Source: Macrothele yani (Eukaryota; Arthropoda; Arachnida; Araneae; Macrothelidae). From it: DNA of 64,000 bases. Under the pieces are notes generated by a model. The model searched no databases, was not told the origin of the DNA, and was given only the letters and a program-made list of their open reading frames with translations. The translations under genes were made by a program, and so were the position numbers. Positions within the stretch are counted from its first letter, which is position 1. Each line of letters opens with the position of its first letter. Below, in pieces: positions 10,806-22,238 of this stretch. The DNA lies in NCBI GenBank assembly GCA_039090855.1, contig CM077006.1, positions 52,833,336-52,897,335 of the forward strand, given 5' to 3'.

Positions 10806-11053
10806 ACAAAATTTTTGATGCCCCATACAGAACTCAAAATCAAGGTGGATGAAGGAATTTTTTCATAGCCATTTGGTGAGATGAAATGCCACTAGCTGCC
10901 ACCCATTATTCGGAATGTGAAAGTCAGTTAGGGACATTGTCTTTAATTTTTAAGTGCATTCACCTCCATTGTAAATGCACTGTAGCAAGAAAATTTTCCG
11001 CACAGTAAAAGTTAACTGTCTGCTGTTTCTTGTAATTCTCCTTCCCCCTTCTC

Positions 11054-11078
<25 letters not shown>

Positions 11079-11085
<7 letters not shown>

Positions 11086-11247
11086 ACAGTGTGAAAACAC
11101 AAGTTTGTCCGCGACGAGCATCGAACCCGTGTCCCCTCATTCCGGAGTAAGTTGATCTCCCAACTGAGCTACGCGGACAGGATGTCTCGCTGTAGATTTG
11201 TCGTCTTGACACATGTTTTCACCTGTGTAGTACGTCACATCAGCTAA
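11079..11247 (-). mobile_element. SINE-B1 copy (tRNA-like)
   Basis: Minus-strand SINE with leader GTGACGTACTACACAGGTG..., then a tRNA-like body (GTCCGCGTAGCTCAGTTGGG, box B region CGGGTTCGATGC) and a tail GTGTTTTCACAC next to an A-run. It is not a real tRNA gene, because the body is embedded in a conserved leader and tail shared with copies at 49670, 49952 and 53365. Confidence 0.8.
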
Positions 11248-11562
11248 AATATTTGATCCATCTTCAGACTAACATTGCCATCTTTGTGAATGCCTTACCT
11301 TAATTTTTAGGTTAGACTATAACTACAGTCACACATAACCATATCAGGAGAATGAGACACCAAGTTTGATGTGATTTCCTCACCGAAGCATTTTCCTGGT
11401 AAAGCTCAAATGTGGAGCTCTTGCAGGTGTGCAGGCAGATATTTTTAATATACCAATTAGTCGTAACCATGGGCCTCCAGAGAAAAGGAGGGGGGGCATT
11501 TTCCCTCCCTTAGAAATCGGATCATATCCTTCCTATCATTCGAAAGTACTACCGAGATTTTC

Positions 11563-11766
11563 GAGGGCGCAGTGGTCTGAGCGCTGGCTTATGATCATTC
11601 GTCCAGGTTCAAATCCCGGTGAGGCATAAATATTGTATTTGTCTTAAGGCACTGGCTCACTCCCTTCCCTAGAACCAGTGGCTCTAAGATTACGGACGGG
11701 CGACTGCTTATAGTTCACTGAGTTGCTGACGGTGGTAGTTAAACCCCTAATTAGGAAAAAAAAAAT
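11563..11766 (+). mobile_element. SINE-A copy, diverged
   Basis: Plus-orientation SINE-A with box A GCGCAGTGGTCTGAGCG and box B GGTTCAAATCCCGG. The region between the boxes is shortened. The tail ends in an A-run. Confidence 0.85.
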
Positions 11767-11947
11767 AGAGAAGATTTTCAAGATAACACTGGTTCTGATT
11801 GCTAACTTTTCTGTACAACTTCTGGATGCCAGCTTATGCAAAAAAATAGGGCACACGTTGGTGATTTCTAGTAAAAAAAGTGCATATTTACAGTGAACGT
11901 AACAATGAAATTCCCCATTGCATTTTGAACAACAGCATGCATACATA

Positions 11948-13193
11948 CAAGGGTTGTCCAAAACAATAGGTGTTACACACCTAATATGGTGTGGGAGCAC
12001 CCTTGGCATTTAAAACTGCTTGAATCCTCCTTGGAATGTACGCATACAAGTCCTGGATGGTGGCAAGTGGTACGTTGTACCATTCTCCCTGCAGAAACTG
12101 CTCCGATTCCTTGAGAGACGCCGAAGGAGGATAACGGGATCGCACTCTATTTTCCAACACAGACCACAGGGGCTCAATGATGTTTAAGTCCGGTGATTGT
12201 GCAGGCCAGGGAAGGTGTACAACTTCATCCTCATGTTCTTCAAACCATGATGGAACATTTCGACTCCTGTGAATCGGGGCATTATCATCTTGAAAGGTGC
12301 AATCCCCTGACAGAAACAATGTCTGCGCCATTGAATGCACATGGTCGGCCAAAAGAGTGACATAGTCACCGCTAGTTATCCATCCGTGTAAGGTGATAAT
12401 GGGACCTGCTGTAAACCACGAGATCATGGCCTAAACCATTTCAGAACTGCCCTAATGCTTTTCTGTGGGAAGGAGACAGTCTGGGTTGTAGGCTTCTGCG
12501 GGCGGGTGTTCTCCACACGTAAACCCGTCCTGTGGTGGGGAATAGTGAGAAACTTGATTCATCGGAAAACAAGACATTTTTCCATTGATCCGCAGCCCAC
12601 GTTTTATGTTCCTGGCAACACTGTTTCTCCGTTTCATATTCACCTGTGACACCAGGGGTTTTGCAATCGCAGCTCTGCCATAAATATTGTGCTTATGCAA
12701 TTCCCTTCTCACGGTATGGGTCGACACTGGATTTTGGAGATGTGCATTAAGCTCAGCAGTCACTTTTGTCGCCGTGGTCTTCCTCCTTGCGGTCATAATC
12801 CTCTTCAATGTCCTCCTGTCTCTCGCAGTGAGTTTGGTTTTCCTTCCACAGTTGTGTCTCGCAGATGATGTTGTGATGTGAACTTTGTATGCTGTCATGA
12901 CCTTCGACACGGTACCTCTCGATACCCCCAATACCTGTACCACTGTGGTTACCGACGCACCAACCAGACGGGCTCCTACAATCTGCCCTCTTTGGAACTC
13001 CGACAGGTCACTCGTTGTGCCTTCACCTGGAACGAAATTATGCAAACTACAATGCAATCATACAGAGCCTTGAGACTATAAGCAACACTTTTTGCAAAAA
13101 TATTGTAGCTACATGTTCGTTTTACTCAAAAGGCAGCGCATACCAAAATCACTGTCTTCAGCTAGGTGTTTTCATTATTTTGGACAACCCCTG
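11948..13193 (-). mobile_element. Tc1-B: full-length Tc1-like element
   Basis: Terminal inverted repeats CAAGGGTTGTCCAAAACAAT (left) and the inverse of CAGGGGTTGTCCAAAATAAT (right) are flanked by TA at 11946-11947 and 13194-13195. Length 1246 bp. One transposase runs on the minus strand. Confidence 0.9.
11981..13057 (-). pseudogene. Tc1-like transposase, frameshifted
   Basis: Two open frames, 13057-12452 (201 residues) and 12427-11981 (148 residues), together cover a Tc1-like transposase. The first holds the DNA-binding part: helix-turn-helix (LSEFQRGQIVGARL, then GVSRGTVSKV), a GRK motif, a second HTH (TARDRRTLKRIM) and the HTVRRELHKHNIYGRAA block. The second holds GDYVTLLADHVH, the second catalytic Asp (FQDDNAPIH) and the catalytic Glu (SPDLNIIEPLW), with 36 residues between Asp and Glu. 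A frameshift hits the region of the first catalytic Asp (a shifted SDESSF-like block near 12545), so no single chain is made. The spacing suggests a DD36E-type subfamily rather than classical DD34E. Confidence 0.85.
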
Positions 13194-13195
13194 TA

Positions 13196-13677
13196 AGTAT
13201 ATTCGCCCATGATGTGGTAACTGTCTCTTCCGTTATTCTAGCTTCATGATTATGTCAAGACCTGTGCTTTTGAAGAAAACTGTACGCATCTCTTTTCTGC
13301 ATTTTCCCTGTTTGACATTGGTAGATACTCTTGGATCCATACATAGCTCTCTTAGTAAATTGGTGCATCATAGAAAGGATTTTTTTCAGAAGTTTCAACT
13401 TTCAAAATACTGCAGTCAGCTGATTTTTGTATGCTTTGTTTGTAAGGATATTATATTGTGCGGCACTACCAAGGAACAGACAGTGCTGTAAATCCTGTGC
13501 GAAATGTCTCTTGTATCATTTCATAAGGGCATCTTGCTTTAGCTTTTACAATTGTTTGAATACCAGCAACATTTTTAGGAATGAGATCTTCATCTGCAGA
13601 ACAAACCTCTGATTGAGACATAGCGTCTCTATAATTTCTAACACCAAAACACGGTTCCATAATCAGTGGCATACCTG
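13196..13677. other. Stretch without a recognisable gene
   Basis: Sequence between Tc1-B and HINE1 copy a. Overlapping short open frames on both strands, no recognisable domain. Confidence 0.45.
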
Positions 13678-14413
13678 AACAAGTTAGTAAAATCATGCAA
13701 TGCATTGATTATGATACGCTTTCCAACATACCAGAAATCATTGCTCAAGTTATGAGGATAATGGCTGTGGAATAAATCTCTCTCCTGTGCCCTGACCTTT
13801 GATCCCATTTCGATGATATTCAACAGAACTGGTTCAGTATACCTCCGAAATAACATGATAAAGTTTTGTCGCAATCGAAGCAATTTTACATAAATTAGGA
13901 TACATAAGGGCTATGGAATAGATCCCGCTCCTGTGTCCTAACCTTTGTTCCCATTTTGCCCATTTTCAACAAGATTCGTCCCCAGGCAGGCCCCTACAAC
14001 ATACTAACATTTCATCCAAATCGAAGCATTTTTACGTAAGTTATGACGCATAATGGCGATGCAAGTGATTCCGTTCCTATGTCCTGATCTTTGACCCCAT
14101 TTCTCCCATTTTCAATAGGGTTTGTCCCCAGATGGTCCCCTACCACATACTAAAATTTAATCGGAATCGAACCTTTTTTACGTTAGTTATGACGCATAAG
14201 AACAGTGGAATGGATTCCGCTCCTATGTCCTGACCTTTGACTCCATTTGTCTCATTTTCAATAGGGTTCGTCCCCAAGAGGTCCCCTACCACATACTAAA
14301 ATTTCATCGAAATCGAACCATTTTTACGCCAGTTATCGTGCGGACAGACGGACGAACGGACAAAGCTAGAGTATATACGCTTCTTCAACCTACGGTTGGA
14401 AAGCGTAAAAAAA
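13678..14413 (-). mobile_element. HINE1 copy a: satellite-bearing non-autonomous element
   Basis: Minus orientation, 736 bp. The 5' end at 14413 is a T-run followed by TACGCTTTCCAAC, then GTCCGTCTGTCCGCACGATA. The interior holds about four ~146-bp monomers (core GGTTCGATTTCGATGAAATT, then GGGGTCAAAGGTCA). The 3' end has the inverted motif GTTGGAAAGCGTA, a small bulged hairpin and ACTAACTTGTT. Non-coding. Same family as 47451-48910 and 58872-60304. Confidence 0.75.
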
Positions 14414-14831
14414 CTCGCCCCCCCTCCCCCAGCAAAAAATATCTTCGAGGCCCTTTTGTGAAAATCGATTAGATTTTAATTAATGGAAGTTTTACATTCC
14501 ATATTACTAATTATCATTATTATTTATTTGGAAAAAAAAATTTAATTCCATATTATTTCAATCATTGAAATTTTTAAATTTCGTATTATTAATAGGTTTT
14601 ATGAGCATTTTAATAACGCAAGTTCTTTGGAACCTACAGGAAATTTTCGTAAAACCAAGTTTGTTGCACTTTATTTCGTGTAACACAAACGCTCGCGATG
14701 TAATTAAAATTATTGCCCTCGTTTTATGCAAATACAAAGTGTTACAAAACACTTCCGCAAAAGTTAAGCACATCTTGCAAATTTTATTCTTTCAGTAGAG
14801 AACTAGCCATCTCTTTGAAATGCATCACCAT

Positions 14832-14862
<31 letters not shown>

Positions 14863-15300
14863 AACTGTCGTATGATAGCGTCTGATGACCTTTTCCAATT
14901 TATAAGAAAACACAGAACGCAAGTTAGCAATAAGTAACAATTAAGGACTGTGGCGTAAAAAAAAGTAAAACTAGTTAAATTATTTACTCTTGAATATAAA
15001 AACCACACTTAACATATTTCCACAATGTTTTGCACATAGTAATTTTTTTTTCTTGACTTCTTTATAAAAAGAAATAAAAAGAAAATCCAAAGAAGAAATA
15101 AAAGAAAATCTTTATAAAAAGAAAATCCACTAGTCTCGGTTTCTTCGTCCCCGCGAAGAACATATTTTAGTTCATTAATTCTGAACGATGCGTAGTTATG
15201 TGCAAACAACAGTAATGCATAATACCTTATCCTCATTGATACAAAAATTTCATTCGTTGAACTGATATTTCTTTCACATTGTCTTGCTAATACGCATGTA
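14414..15300. other. AT-rich stretch with a CA microsatellite
   Basis: No gene seen. It contains a (CA)n run at about 14832-14860 and short AAAGAAAATC-type repeats at about 15060-15130. Confidence 0.5.
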
Positions 15301-16231
15301 CACTGAAGTGCCAGAAAAACTAATACAGACGAGCTTATGCAAAATACATAGCAACGCCACCTATGCGCGTACTCGGATGCGTCCGCCAGTGCGTATACAG
15401 TATAAAGCGATAGACATCCTTGCGGTCTGTCAGAGCTGTTTTCGGCATGAGAATGACAAATAATAACGATTTAAGCGATTTTCAACGGGGTGTTATAGTT
15501 GGCGCTCGTGAGATGGGCCATAGTATTTCGGAGGTAGAAACGAAGTTCGGATTTTCACGGACGACCATTGCAAGGGTGTACCGTGACTACAAGTATTCCG
15601 GCAAAACCTCCAACCTAAGATACCAGTATGGCCGTAAAAAGACATTGGGTGAACGTGACCATCGTCGGCTGTCAAGAATCGTTTCACGCGATAGGCGTGC
15701 AACACTCTCGCAGGTGTCATTAGAATTCAATGCTGGAGCATCAACAAGCATCAGCGTCTGGACTGTCAACGTATCCTTCATTATATGGGATTTGGGAGCC
15801 GACGGCTAACTCGAGTCCCCTTGATGGGTGCACGACACAGAGCTATGCTCCTCGCTTGGGCACGGCAACACCGCCACTGGACACTTGATGACTGGAAACA
15901 ATTAGCCTGGTCTGACGAGTCGCGTTTCCAACTGTCTCGGGCAGATGGAAGGATTCGTGTGTGGCGCAAACCCCATGAAGCCAATGGATCCCGCCTGTCA
16001 ACAGGGAACTGTACCGGCTGGTGGGGGGGGGGGTCCGTAATGGTATGGGGTGTGTTTAGCTGGACTTCACTGGGACCCGTGGTACGTCTGCAAACGTTTG
16101 TGACAGGCCAACGCTATGTGCGCATCCTTTCTGACGAGGTCATTCATGCTGATGAGTACGCCCCTGTCCATAAGAATCAACAAAGGCTATTTACAAACTT
16201 TGTATTTAATTTCACGCCAATCAAATCTTAA
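15301..16231 (+). pseudogene. Tc1-C: Tc1-like element, 3' truncated
   Basis: Starts CACTGAAGTGCCAG directly after TA. An open frame at 15420-15809 gives the N-terminal domain (LSDFQRGVIVGAREMGHSIS, FSRTTIARVYRDYKYSGK, GRKKTLGERDHRRLSRIV). A second at 15785-16231 in another frame gives RLTRVPLM, the first catalytic Asp (WSDESRFQL), GGSVMVWGVFSW and SDEVIHADE. The chain jumps from HADE to APVH, losing the second catalytic region, and homology ends at about 16165. A frameshift lies near 15780. Both the second Asp and the Glu are missing, so the copy is inactive. No right terminal repeat is present. Confidence 0.85.
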
Positions 16232-16860
16232 ATTGTACAAAATATCACACAATACAATTCTTGCGACACCTCCATGTTAACTGATGGCAGTTTATTAACA
16301 GCAGCAATAATTTTTTACGAGGTAATTATCTATTTGAGCTTATTTCTAACTGAGAGAGTTGTTTCTGTTTTCCTTTTGAGCAAAATGTTTGTGAAAGGCA
16401 AAAGGGGTTTTCTCATTTCTCCAAGTCAGCTGAGTCCCGCAGGAAGTTGAAGGTCATGGTTCATCAGTTAAAGGAAGAGTTTCGTGCATTTCTTTTCTAA
16501 TCACTAGGACATATAGTGTATGCCTTAAACATGTGATCAAGAAGCGAGACTGCAGTGATTGGGTAATTGCTTCTCACCTGGAAACTCAACCCTTTTTAAA
16601 TCAACTTTGTGCCAGTGTGTCACTCGCATTATATCTAGGTTTGAGGTTCTAGCCTGCAGAAGTATTTGAGAAGTAAACTGCAAAGAGGTAAAAGTGTAAA
16701 ACAAAGTCTCTGTTTCGAATCACAAAGTGGAATGCTTAAATTTGAGGCGTTTCTGGGGAAACCATGAAGCCATTCAATTTAAATATCATGATGTGGACTT
16801 TTCAGGTATTTTATTTTGATTTATTATGTAGAATGAGTTAGAAATATGAAGAAATTAACT
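16232..16860. other. Stretch without a recognisable gene
   Basis: AT-rich spacer. I see no gene, long repeat or tRNA-like block. Confidence 0.45.
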
Positions 16861-17627
16861 CGTGCACCAAAAGCTTTTAAATCGAAAACAAATGCCGTCT
16901 CCTGCACGATACACTTTAATGATAAAACCTGTATGTAACATCTTAAAAACATATGTCATAAGTACAAACTCAAGTTTGGTGTAAGGTCTCGTACTTTATT
17001 TAACACTGTTAAAAAGGACAGAGACTATGTTGAATGTGTGAACCGTCACGGTGTGTATTTGGTTCCACTTAAATCTACTAACCCTGCAGAGTTCGATTTA
17101 TGTCATGTGGGCTCTACCACTCGTAATTTGGGGCGCCGCATTTACGAACATCAGTATAATCTCAGGACGCATTCTGGTGCTACATCTTTGTCGAGACTCT
17201 GTTTAAACGGTTCTTACTTACCATGTTGGAATGACACCATTATTCTGGATTCTTCCAGGAACCGTCGATCAACACTTTTCTGTGAAAGTATTCACATATT
17301 CGTCAATGGTGAAAGATGCTGTAACGATGAACCCTCCGTGTTTATTCCCCTTCCTTGGAGAACACTTTTGGGTCAGGTCACGCCCACCAACTATGCTTGC
17401 ACCCACTGAACTTGATTTGGACTTTGCCGATTATTGCACATGCGCATTAACTGCTATGTGTCTTGTAAAGTACATAGGCTACTCACTTCTGTGCTCGCTG
17501 CTTCACTATTTCTGAGGATGACGCCGTTGTGGCGTTGAAAGTTGTTAAATATATTTATTTTAATTGTACATAGTTTTTTATCATTAAAGTGTATCGTGCA
17601 GGAGACGGCATTTGTTTTCGTGCTAGA
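16861..17627 (+). mobile_element. Penelope-like element fragment with inverted terminal repeats
   Basis: The block at 16886-16927 and the reverse complement of 17572-17617 match almost perfectly over about 42 bp (ATGCCGTCTCCTGCACGATA inside). Between them lie only the GIY-YIG nuclease end and the 3' flank of a PLE. A partial inverted repeat at the 5' side is typical of PLE termini (pLTR). The reverse transcriptase part is gone. Confidence 0.7.
16929..17409 (+). pseudogene. PLE GIY-YIG endonuclease domain (5'-truncated polyprotein)
   Basis: Continuous reading frame from just inside the left inverted repeat to a stop at 17407-17409. It begins ILKNICHKYKLKFGVRSRTLF, which aligns with ISILKKACHRHDLNFGVTTRS of the PLE at 22235. 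The nuclease follows: GVYLVPL (GIY box), HVGSTTRNLGRRIYEHQYNL (YIG box read as HVG, then the conserved Arg and the E-H pair), a C-rich block, and LPWRTLL, equivalent to PHWRKLL. The nuclease nicks target DNA for reverse transcription in intact PLEs. No start codon is expected because the reverse transcriptase half is missing. The family differs clearly from the 21911-28156 PLEs. Confidence 0.8.
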
Positions 17628-17639
17628 AATAGTTATCGA

Positions 17640-18040
17640 TCTTTCAAAGCTTCGATTATCAAACCTCTGAAGACTGAACTTTCTGTTGTTCCATTGACTT
17701 GATTTGATGAATTATTAGCCCACATTAACATCCATAACCTGTGTAACTATTATTGCTAAATGGGACGTACACCATTTTCAGAAATCTTCATCTCCTCCAT
17801 CTGTACATTGTTGGCAACATTTGACTTAATTTTCACTATCTTAAAAACTTTCTGAATGACCATTTGTACATATGGATCCCAAAAGTTCTCTGCCGTATTA
17901 TTAAGGAATAGCCATGGGTTCTCAATTTTCTTAGAAGTAATATCGAGTCTTTACATGTTTAGAGACCAGTTTTTTAGCTTTATAGTTATGTTCATCATTT
18001 TTTTTTTTTTTGCTGTCCTAGAAGACGACTACGTGAAACA
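17640..18040. other. Stretch without a recognisable gene
   Basis: AT-rich spacer between the PLE fragment and HINE2 copy 2. Nothing recognisable. Confidence 0.4.
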
Positions 18041-18041
18041 A

Positions 18042-19972
18042 AGAACAACAAGAAAGATGACAGCGAATTTTCGGGTGTAATGAGCACGTCTTTTGATTCC
18101 GTTCTGACGCGAATTAAATTTATCAAAGCTATTCAAAGTCAACGGAGCCGGTATGGAAAACAATAGTATCTGACCTAAAAAAGAAGATTTTCAATCGGGT
18201 TTTTAATCCCGCAGATATTGCTTTAAACGGAATCGTGATCTTACGCCCTCTGGTTGCAGACTTGTGCGTTAAGAAAAATTTGAATTTATATGAGAAATAT
18301 TTCGCCGCGGAAACGCTCTCCAACAAGGAAATAATTTTTCAAATCGGACTCTGAAGCAGAGATATCGACAAATATAAGATATGCATCTACGCCCTCCTGG
18401 CGAGAAAACCATGCATTATTTTAGGAAGAAAGTATTCTCAAAAGGTTTTTCGATGTGAGCGGTATCAGTCCAAGAAAAAAAAATTGTCGAGTTTTCAGGA
18501 GCTCACATTTTGCTGCAAATACATCTGAAGTAGAAGTTAACTCTTATGCCCCCTGGTGGCAAAATAATTCTTTACCAAATGTAAAAAATTATATGAAAAA
18601 CATTTTCCACCAGGAGCTGTTTGCGATACATGAAGAATTTTTCAAATCAGAATTTTAGAAGCAGAAATATCGGGGGGTAATGCAATTCACCTTTGCGCCC
18701 CGTAGCGGAAAGTCTACGATTTACTTCAAAATTTTGAATTTATATCAAAAACATTTCGCATTGGAAACACTACTTAACAAAGAAAGAATTTTTCAAATCG
18801 GACACATAGAAGTAGAGATATTGACAAAAATAAGATATATATCTACGCCCCCTGGCGTAAAAACCATGCATTATTTTAAGAAGAAAATATTCCTAAAATG
18901 TTTGTCGACGTGAGTAGTATGGGTCCGCAAACGAATTTTTTTCAATCGAGATTTTAGAAGCTCAGGTTTCGCTGCAAATACATCGGAAGCGGAAATTAAG
19001 ACTTACGCCCCCTGGTGGTCAAACCATTTTTTACCAAAAATTAGAAATTATATGCAAAGGATTTCTCATCAGGAGTTGCATCCGGTGGAGAAAGAATTTT
19101 TCAAATCGGAGTTTTAGAAGCAGAGATGTCGGGGGAAACGAAATTTACCTCTACTCATCCTAGCGGAAATTCTATGAATTACTTGAAAATTTTGAAATTA
19201 TAGGAAAAACATGTCACACCAAAAACTTTAACCAATAAAGAAATAATTTGTCAAATCGGACCATTAGAAGCAGAAATATTGACAAAAATAAGATATACAT
19301 CTACGCCTCCTGGAGGAGAAACCATGCAATATTTTAAGAAGAAAATATTCCGAAAAGGTTTATCGACATGACGGGCATCGGTCCGCGAAAGAATTTTTGC
19401 GATCGAGATTTTAGAAGCTCAAATTTTATTGCAAACACATCAGAAATAAAAATTAACGCTTACGCCCCCTGGTGGCGAAAGTACTCTTTACCAAAAATTA
19501 GAAATTGCATGCAAAAGATTTTCCATCAGAATCTGTATCCGCTGAAGAAAAAAATTTTCATATCGGAGTTTTAGAAGAAGAGATATCGGGGAAAACGTAA
19601 TTTACTTTTACGCCCCCTTGCGGAAAATCTATGCTTAACTTGAAAAAGTAACCTCATCTAAAATACTCTTCGACATAAATGGAATTGAAAGGTAAAAGAA
19701 TTTTTTTCAATCGGATGTTTAGAAGCAAATATAAGGAATAAAATGCATTTTGAATTCGACATCATCTACATTTACGCCCTCTAGTGGCGAAATTGTACAT
19801 CGTAAAAAAAAACGAAATAAAGGATCATCATTTGCATATTTCAAGCTTCCCAATGCAAAAAGAGTTTTTCAAATCGGACTAATAGTTGCAGAAATATTGT
19901 GTCTACAGACGGATGGACAAACCGATAACATAAGCACGTTCTTTTTTTACAAAAAGACGTGCTAAAAAATGG
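18042..19972 (-). mobile_element. HINE2 copy 2: satellite-bearing non-autonomous element
   Basis: Minus-orientation counterpart of 2688-4625. The 5' end at 19972 (inverse of AAAAAGACGTGCTAAAAA) is followed by GTCCATCCGTCTGT and the first monomer. About a dozen ~150-bp monomers follow. The 3' end at about 18042-18095 has the same subterminal inverted motif (AGCACGTCTTTT on plus), the hairpin and an inverted CTTGTT tail. The left boundary is where similarity to copy 1 stops. It abuts the start codon of a mariner transposase at 19970-19973. Confidence 0.65.
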
Positions 19973-21403
19973 AAATGCGAAAGCTTAAAGCTGCGATAAA
20001 ATATCTGCATGAAAAACAGTTGCAGCCCAAGGACGTCCATGATGATATGGTGGCAACAGCAGGGGAGAATGCCCCTTTACCCAGTACTGTAAACGATTGG
20101 GCAGGGGAATTCAAGAATGGGAGCGAGTGTGTAAAATGACACTCGCCCTGGAAGATCCTCTGAGGACATCACTCAAGAAAATGTGGACAAGATGCATAAA
20201 GCAGTACTGCAAGATGGATGTTTGACGGTCAGGCAGATTACTAAGATGTTGCGCGTATCAAAAAACAACAGTTAATCGCATTCTGAAAGTACATCTGGCA
20301 ATAACAATAACAAAGGTTGCTGTCCATTGGGTTTCAGAACTCCTGACACCTGATCAAAAAGTTGATCAGGCGGAACATATCACAAGACAATCTTGAACTG
20401 TCTGAAGCCATCCAGAAGAGTTTCTGCAAAGTTTTGTAGCAATGGATGAAACGTGGGCACATCACTATATTCCAGATTCGAAACAATGGAAGCATGGTTA
20501 TAACGTAATGTGTCTTTCCGCTGTAACGTAGTCCTTACGTCAGTAATTAGGTTATGTGTGATGAAGTCAACGTAATATTAGAAGGTACTCATACTTATTA
20601 CAAGAAAGAGTTCAGTTGTAGTACTTACAAATACGTATATTTTGCTTGCATGGTTTGTACTCCACATTCACATCCGGTTTATTGGCGTACTCAATACAGT
20701 ATCAGTGATTTAACATCCAATCGCAGCATAACAGCACGTCTATCATCAATAACATCATTCCCCTTAAACAACCGCTGCATTGCCTTTTTATCTATCGTTC
20801 TTATCCGGTCACACTTGTTCCGACTTCAGTGTGTTGTCAACATTGTTCTCTTTGAGGGAAAAGACATAACGTTAAAATTTGAAAATGTCTAATGCAAGAG
20901 AACGAACTCAAATTTACATAGAAAAAGAAACTCAAAAAGAAAGTTAAAATAGAATATATGTTACATGGTGACTCACGACTCACATATTCCAAAGAAGATA
21001 AGGTCTGTCACTTCTGCTGAAAAGGTGATGGAAATAGTTTTCTGGGATGTGCAAGTGGTGGTGGACTACCTTGAGAAGGGGGCCAAACCATCATCGGAGC
21101 ATATACTGTGCTAACCTGCTAAGGAAGCTCTGACAGCATTTGAACAATAAGTGCCTAGGAAATCTGACGTTTGATCACGATGTTGCTGCCAGCCGCAAAT
21201 TAAGAGTAGCTACAGCTGCTATAATGAATGTGGATTTGACCCGTTGACAGAAACCTCCCTACTCACCTGACTTTCCCCCTGAGACTACCATGTGTTCATG
21301 GATATCATCCTTTTTAAAAAGAACTTGTCCAGTGTGTATTTTGGGATGGAAGAAAACATTACCAATGCTGTGGAAGCCAATTTCGACCGCCATGAGAAAT
21401 GAT
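19969..21403 (+). pseudogene. Mariner-like transposase split by an insertion
   Basis: The N-terminal half, from ATG at 19969, has a helix-turn-helix region (KAAIKYLHEKQLQPKDVHDDM, STVNDW, EFKNG), then after a frameshift EDDTRPGRS, VRQITKMLRVSKTTVNRIL, LLTPDQK and the first catalytic Asp in AMDETWAHHYIPDSKQW. A foreign segment (20499-20963) interrupts it. The protein then resumes as HIPKKIRSV, AEKVMEIVFWDVQ, VDYLEKG and a degraded PPYSPDF block. Stops and frameshifts are frequent. This resembles the SETMAR-type mariner lineage (MDETW..HY, VFWD, DYLEKG). No terminal repeats are seen; the left is cut by HINE2 and the right by the minisatellite. Confidence 0.8.
20499..20963. mobile_element. Unidentified 465-bp insertion in the mariner
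   Basis: Interrupts the mariner between SKQW and the HIPKK block. CATGGT occurs at both borders (20493-20498 and 20964-20969) and fits a 6-bp target duplication. The right end is A-rich (20905-20950), which suggests a short retroposed fragment. The open frame at 20554-20892 has no domain I recognise. Confidence 0.5.
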
Positions 21404-21901
21404 TTTATTTAGAGGATGTAAGAGCCTTGGAGCACTGATGAAAAAGTTTGTAGACCTTTAAGGAGGCTATGTAGAAAAATAAGCCTACCATATTTTCCAC
21501 GACGATTTCTTCATGGTTGGAAAAAGTGTGTAGACATTCAAGGGGACTTTGTAGAAAAACAGGCCTACCATATTTTTTTATGACTATCCCTTCATGGTAG
21601 GAAAAAGTGTGTGTACCTTCATAGGGGACTATGTAGAAAAACAAGCATGCCATATTTTCCATGACCATTTCTTCATGGTTGCAAAAAGTATGTGAGCCTT
21701 CAAGGTGGGGCCATATAGAAAGATAGGAAGATAGGTTTACCATATGTTTTCATGACCATTTCTTCATGGTAGGAACAAAATGTGGACTTCAAGGAGACTA
21801 TGTATAAAAATAGGCCCACCATACATTTCCATGACCATTCCTTCATGGTTGGAAAAAGTGTGTGGACATTCAAGGGGGCCATTTAGAAAAACATGCCTGC
21901 C
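21404..21901. repeat. Minisatellite of about 80-90-bp units, left part
   Basis: Tandem units containing CTTCATGGTTGGAAAAAGTG, then GACTATGTAGAAAAA, then a CCATATTTTCCATGACCAT block, repeating at roughly 21508, 21591, 21672, 21762 and 21841. The array continues at 28157-28691 and 30141-30180. The PLE pair and Tc1-D interrupt it. Confidence 0.85.
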
Positions 21902-21910
21902 ATATTTTTT

Positions 21911-22238
21911 CACAAAAATACTCATATGCTGTCTGCGTGCGGTGAATTTAAAACCATGTCCTCCAAAATTGCAAAATAAAAACTTTATTTACAATACAAA
22001 AGCATAGTTAAATGCAAGAACTTTCGAGACACCTAATGTCTCATCATCAGGAATTATGCGCAAACTGAAACATGGGGTACAAGAGTCTTTATACCAGACA
22101 CAAAGTGATCAGATTTCCTTGGTGGTGGCCAAAAATCTATACAGGTGATGCCATTTCTACAGACCAAAGTTTACATATAATAACACAGAGATTATAATTA
22201 AAATAATCTAAAATTGGAAGTGAAAAAATAAAACTTAC
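21911..22238 (-). repeat. pLTR 1 of the PLE pair
   Basis: Minus-oriented copy of the terminal repeat, starting CACAAAAATACTCATATGCT. It is a direct repeat of 24754-25078. Confidence 0.85.

Noticed and set aside
14832..14860. (CA)n run as a regulatory Z-DNA site
   Set aside because: Ordinary dinucleotide microsatellite with no gene nearby to regulate.
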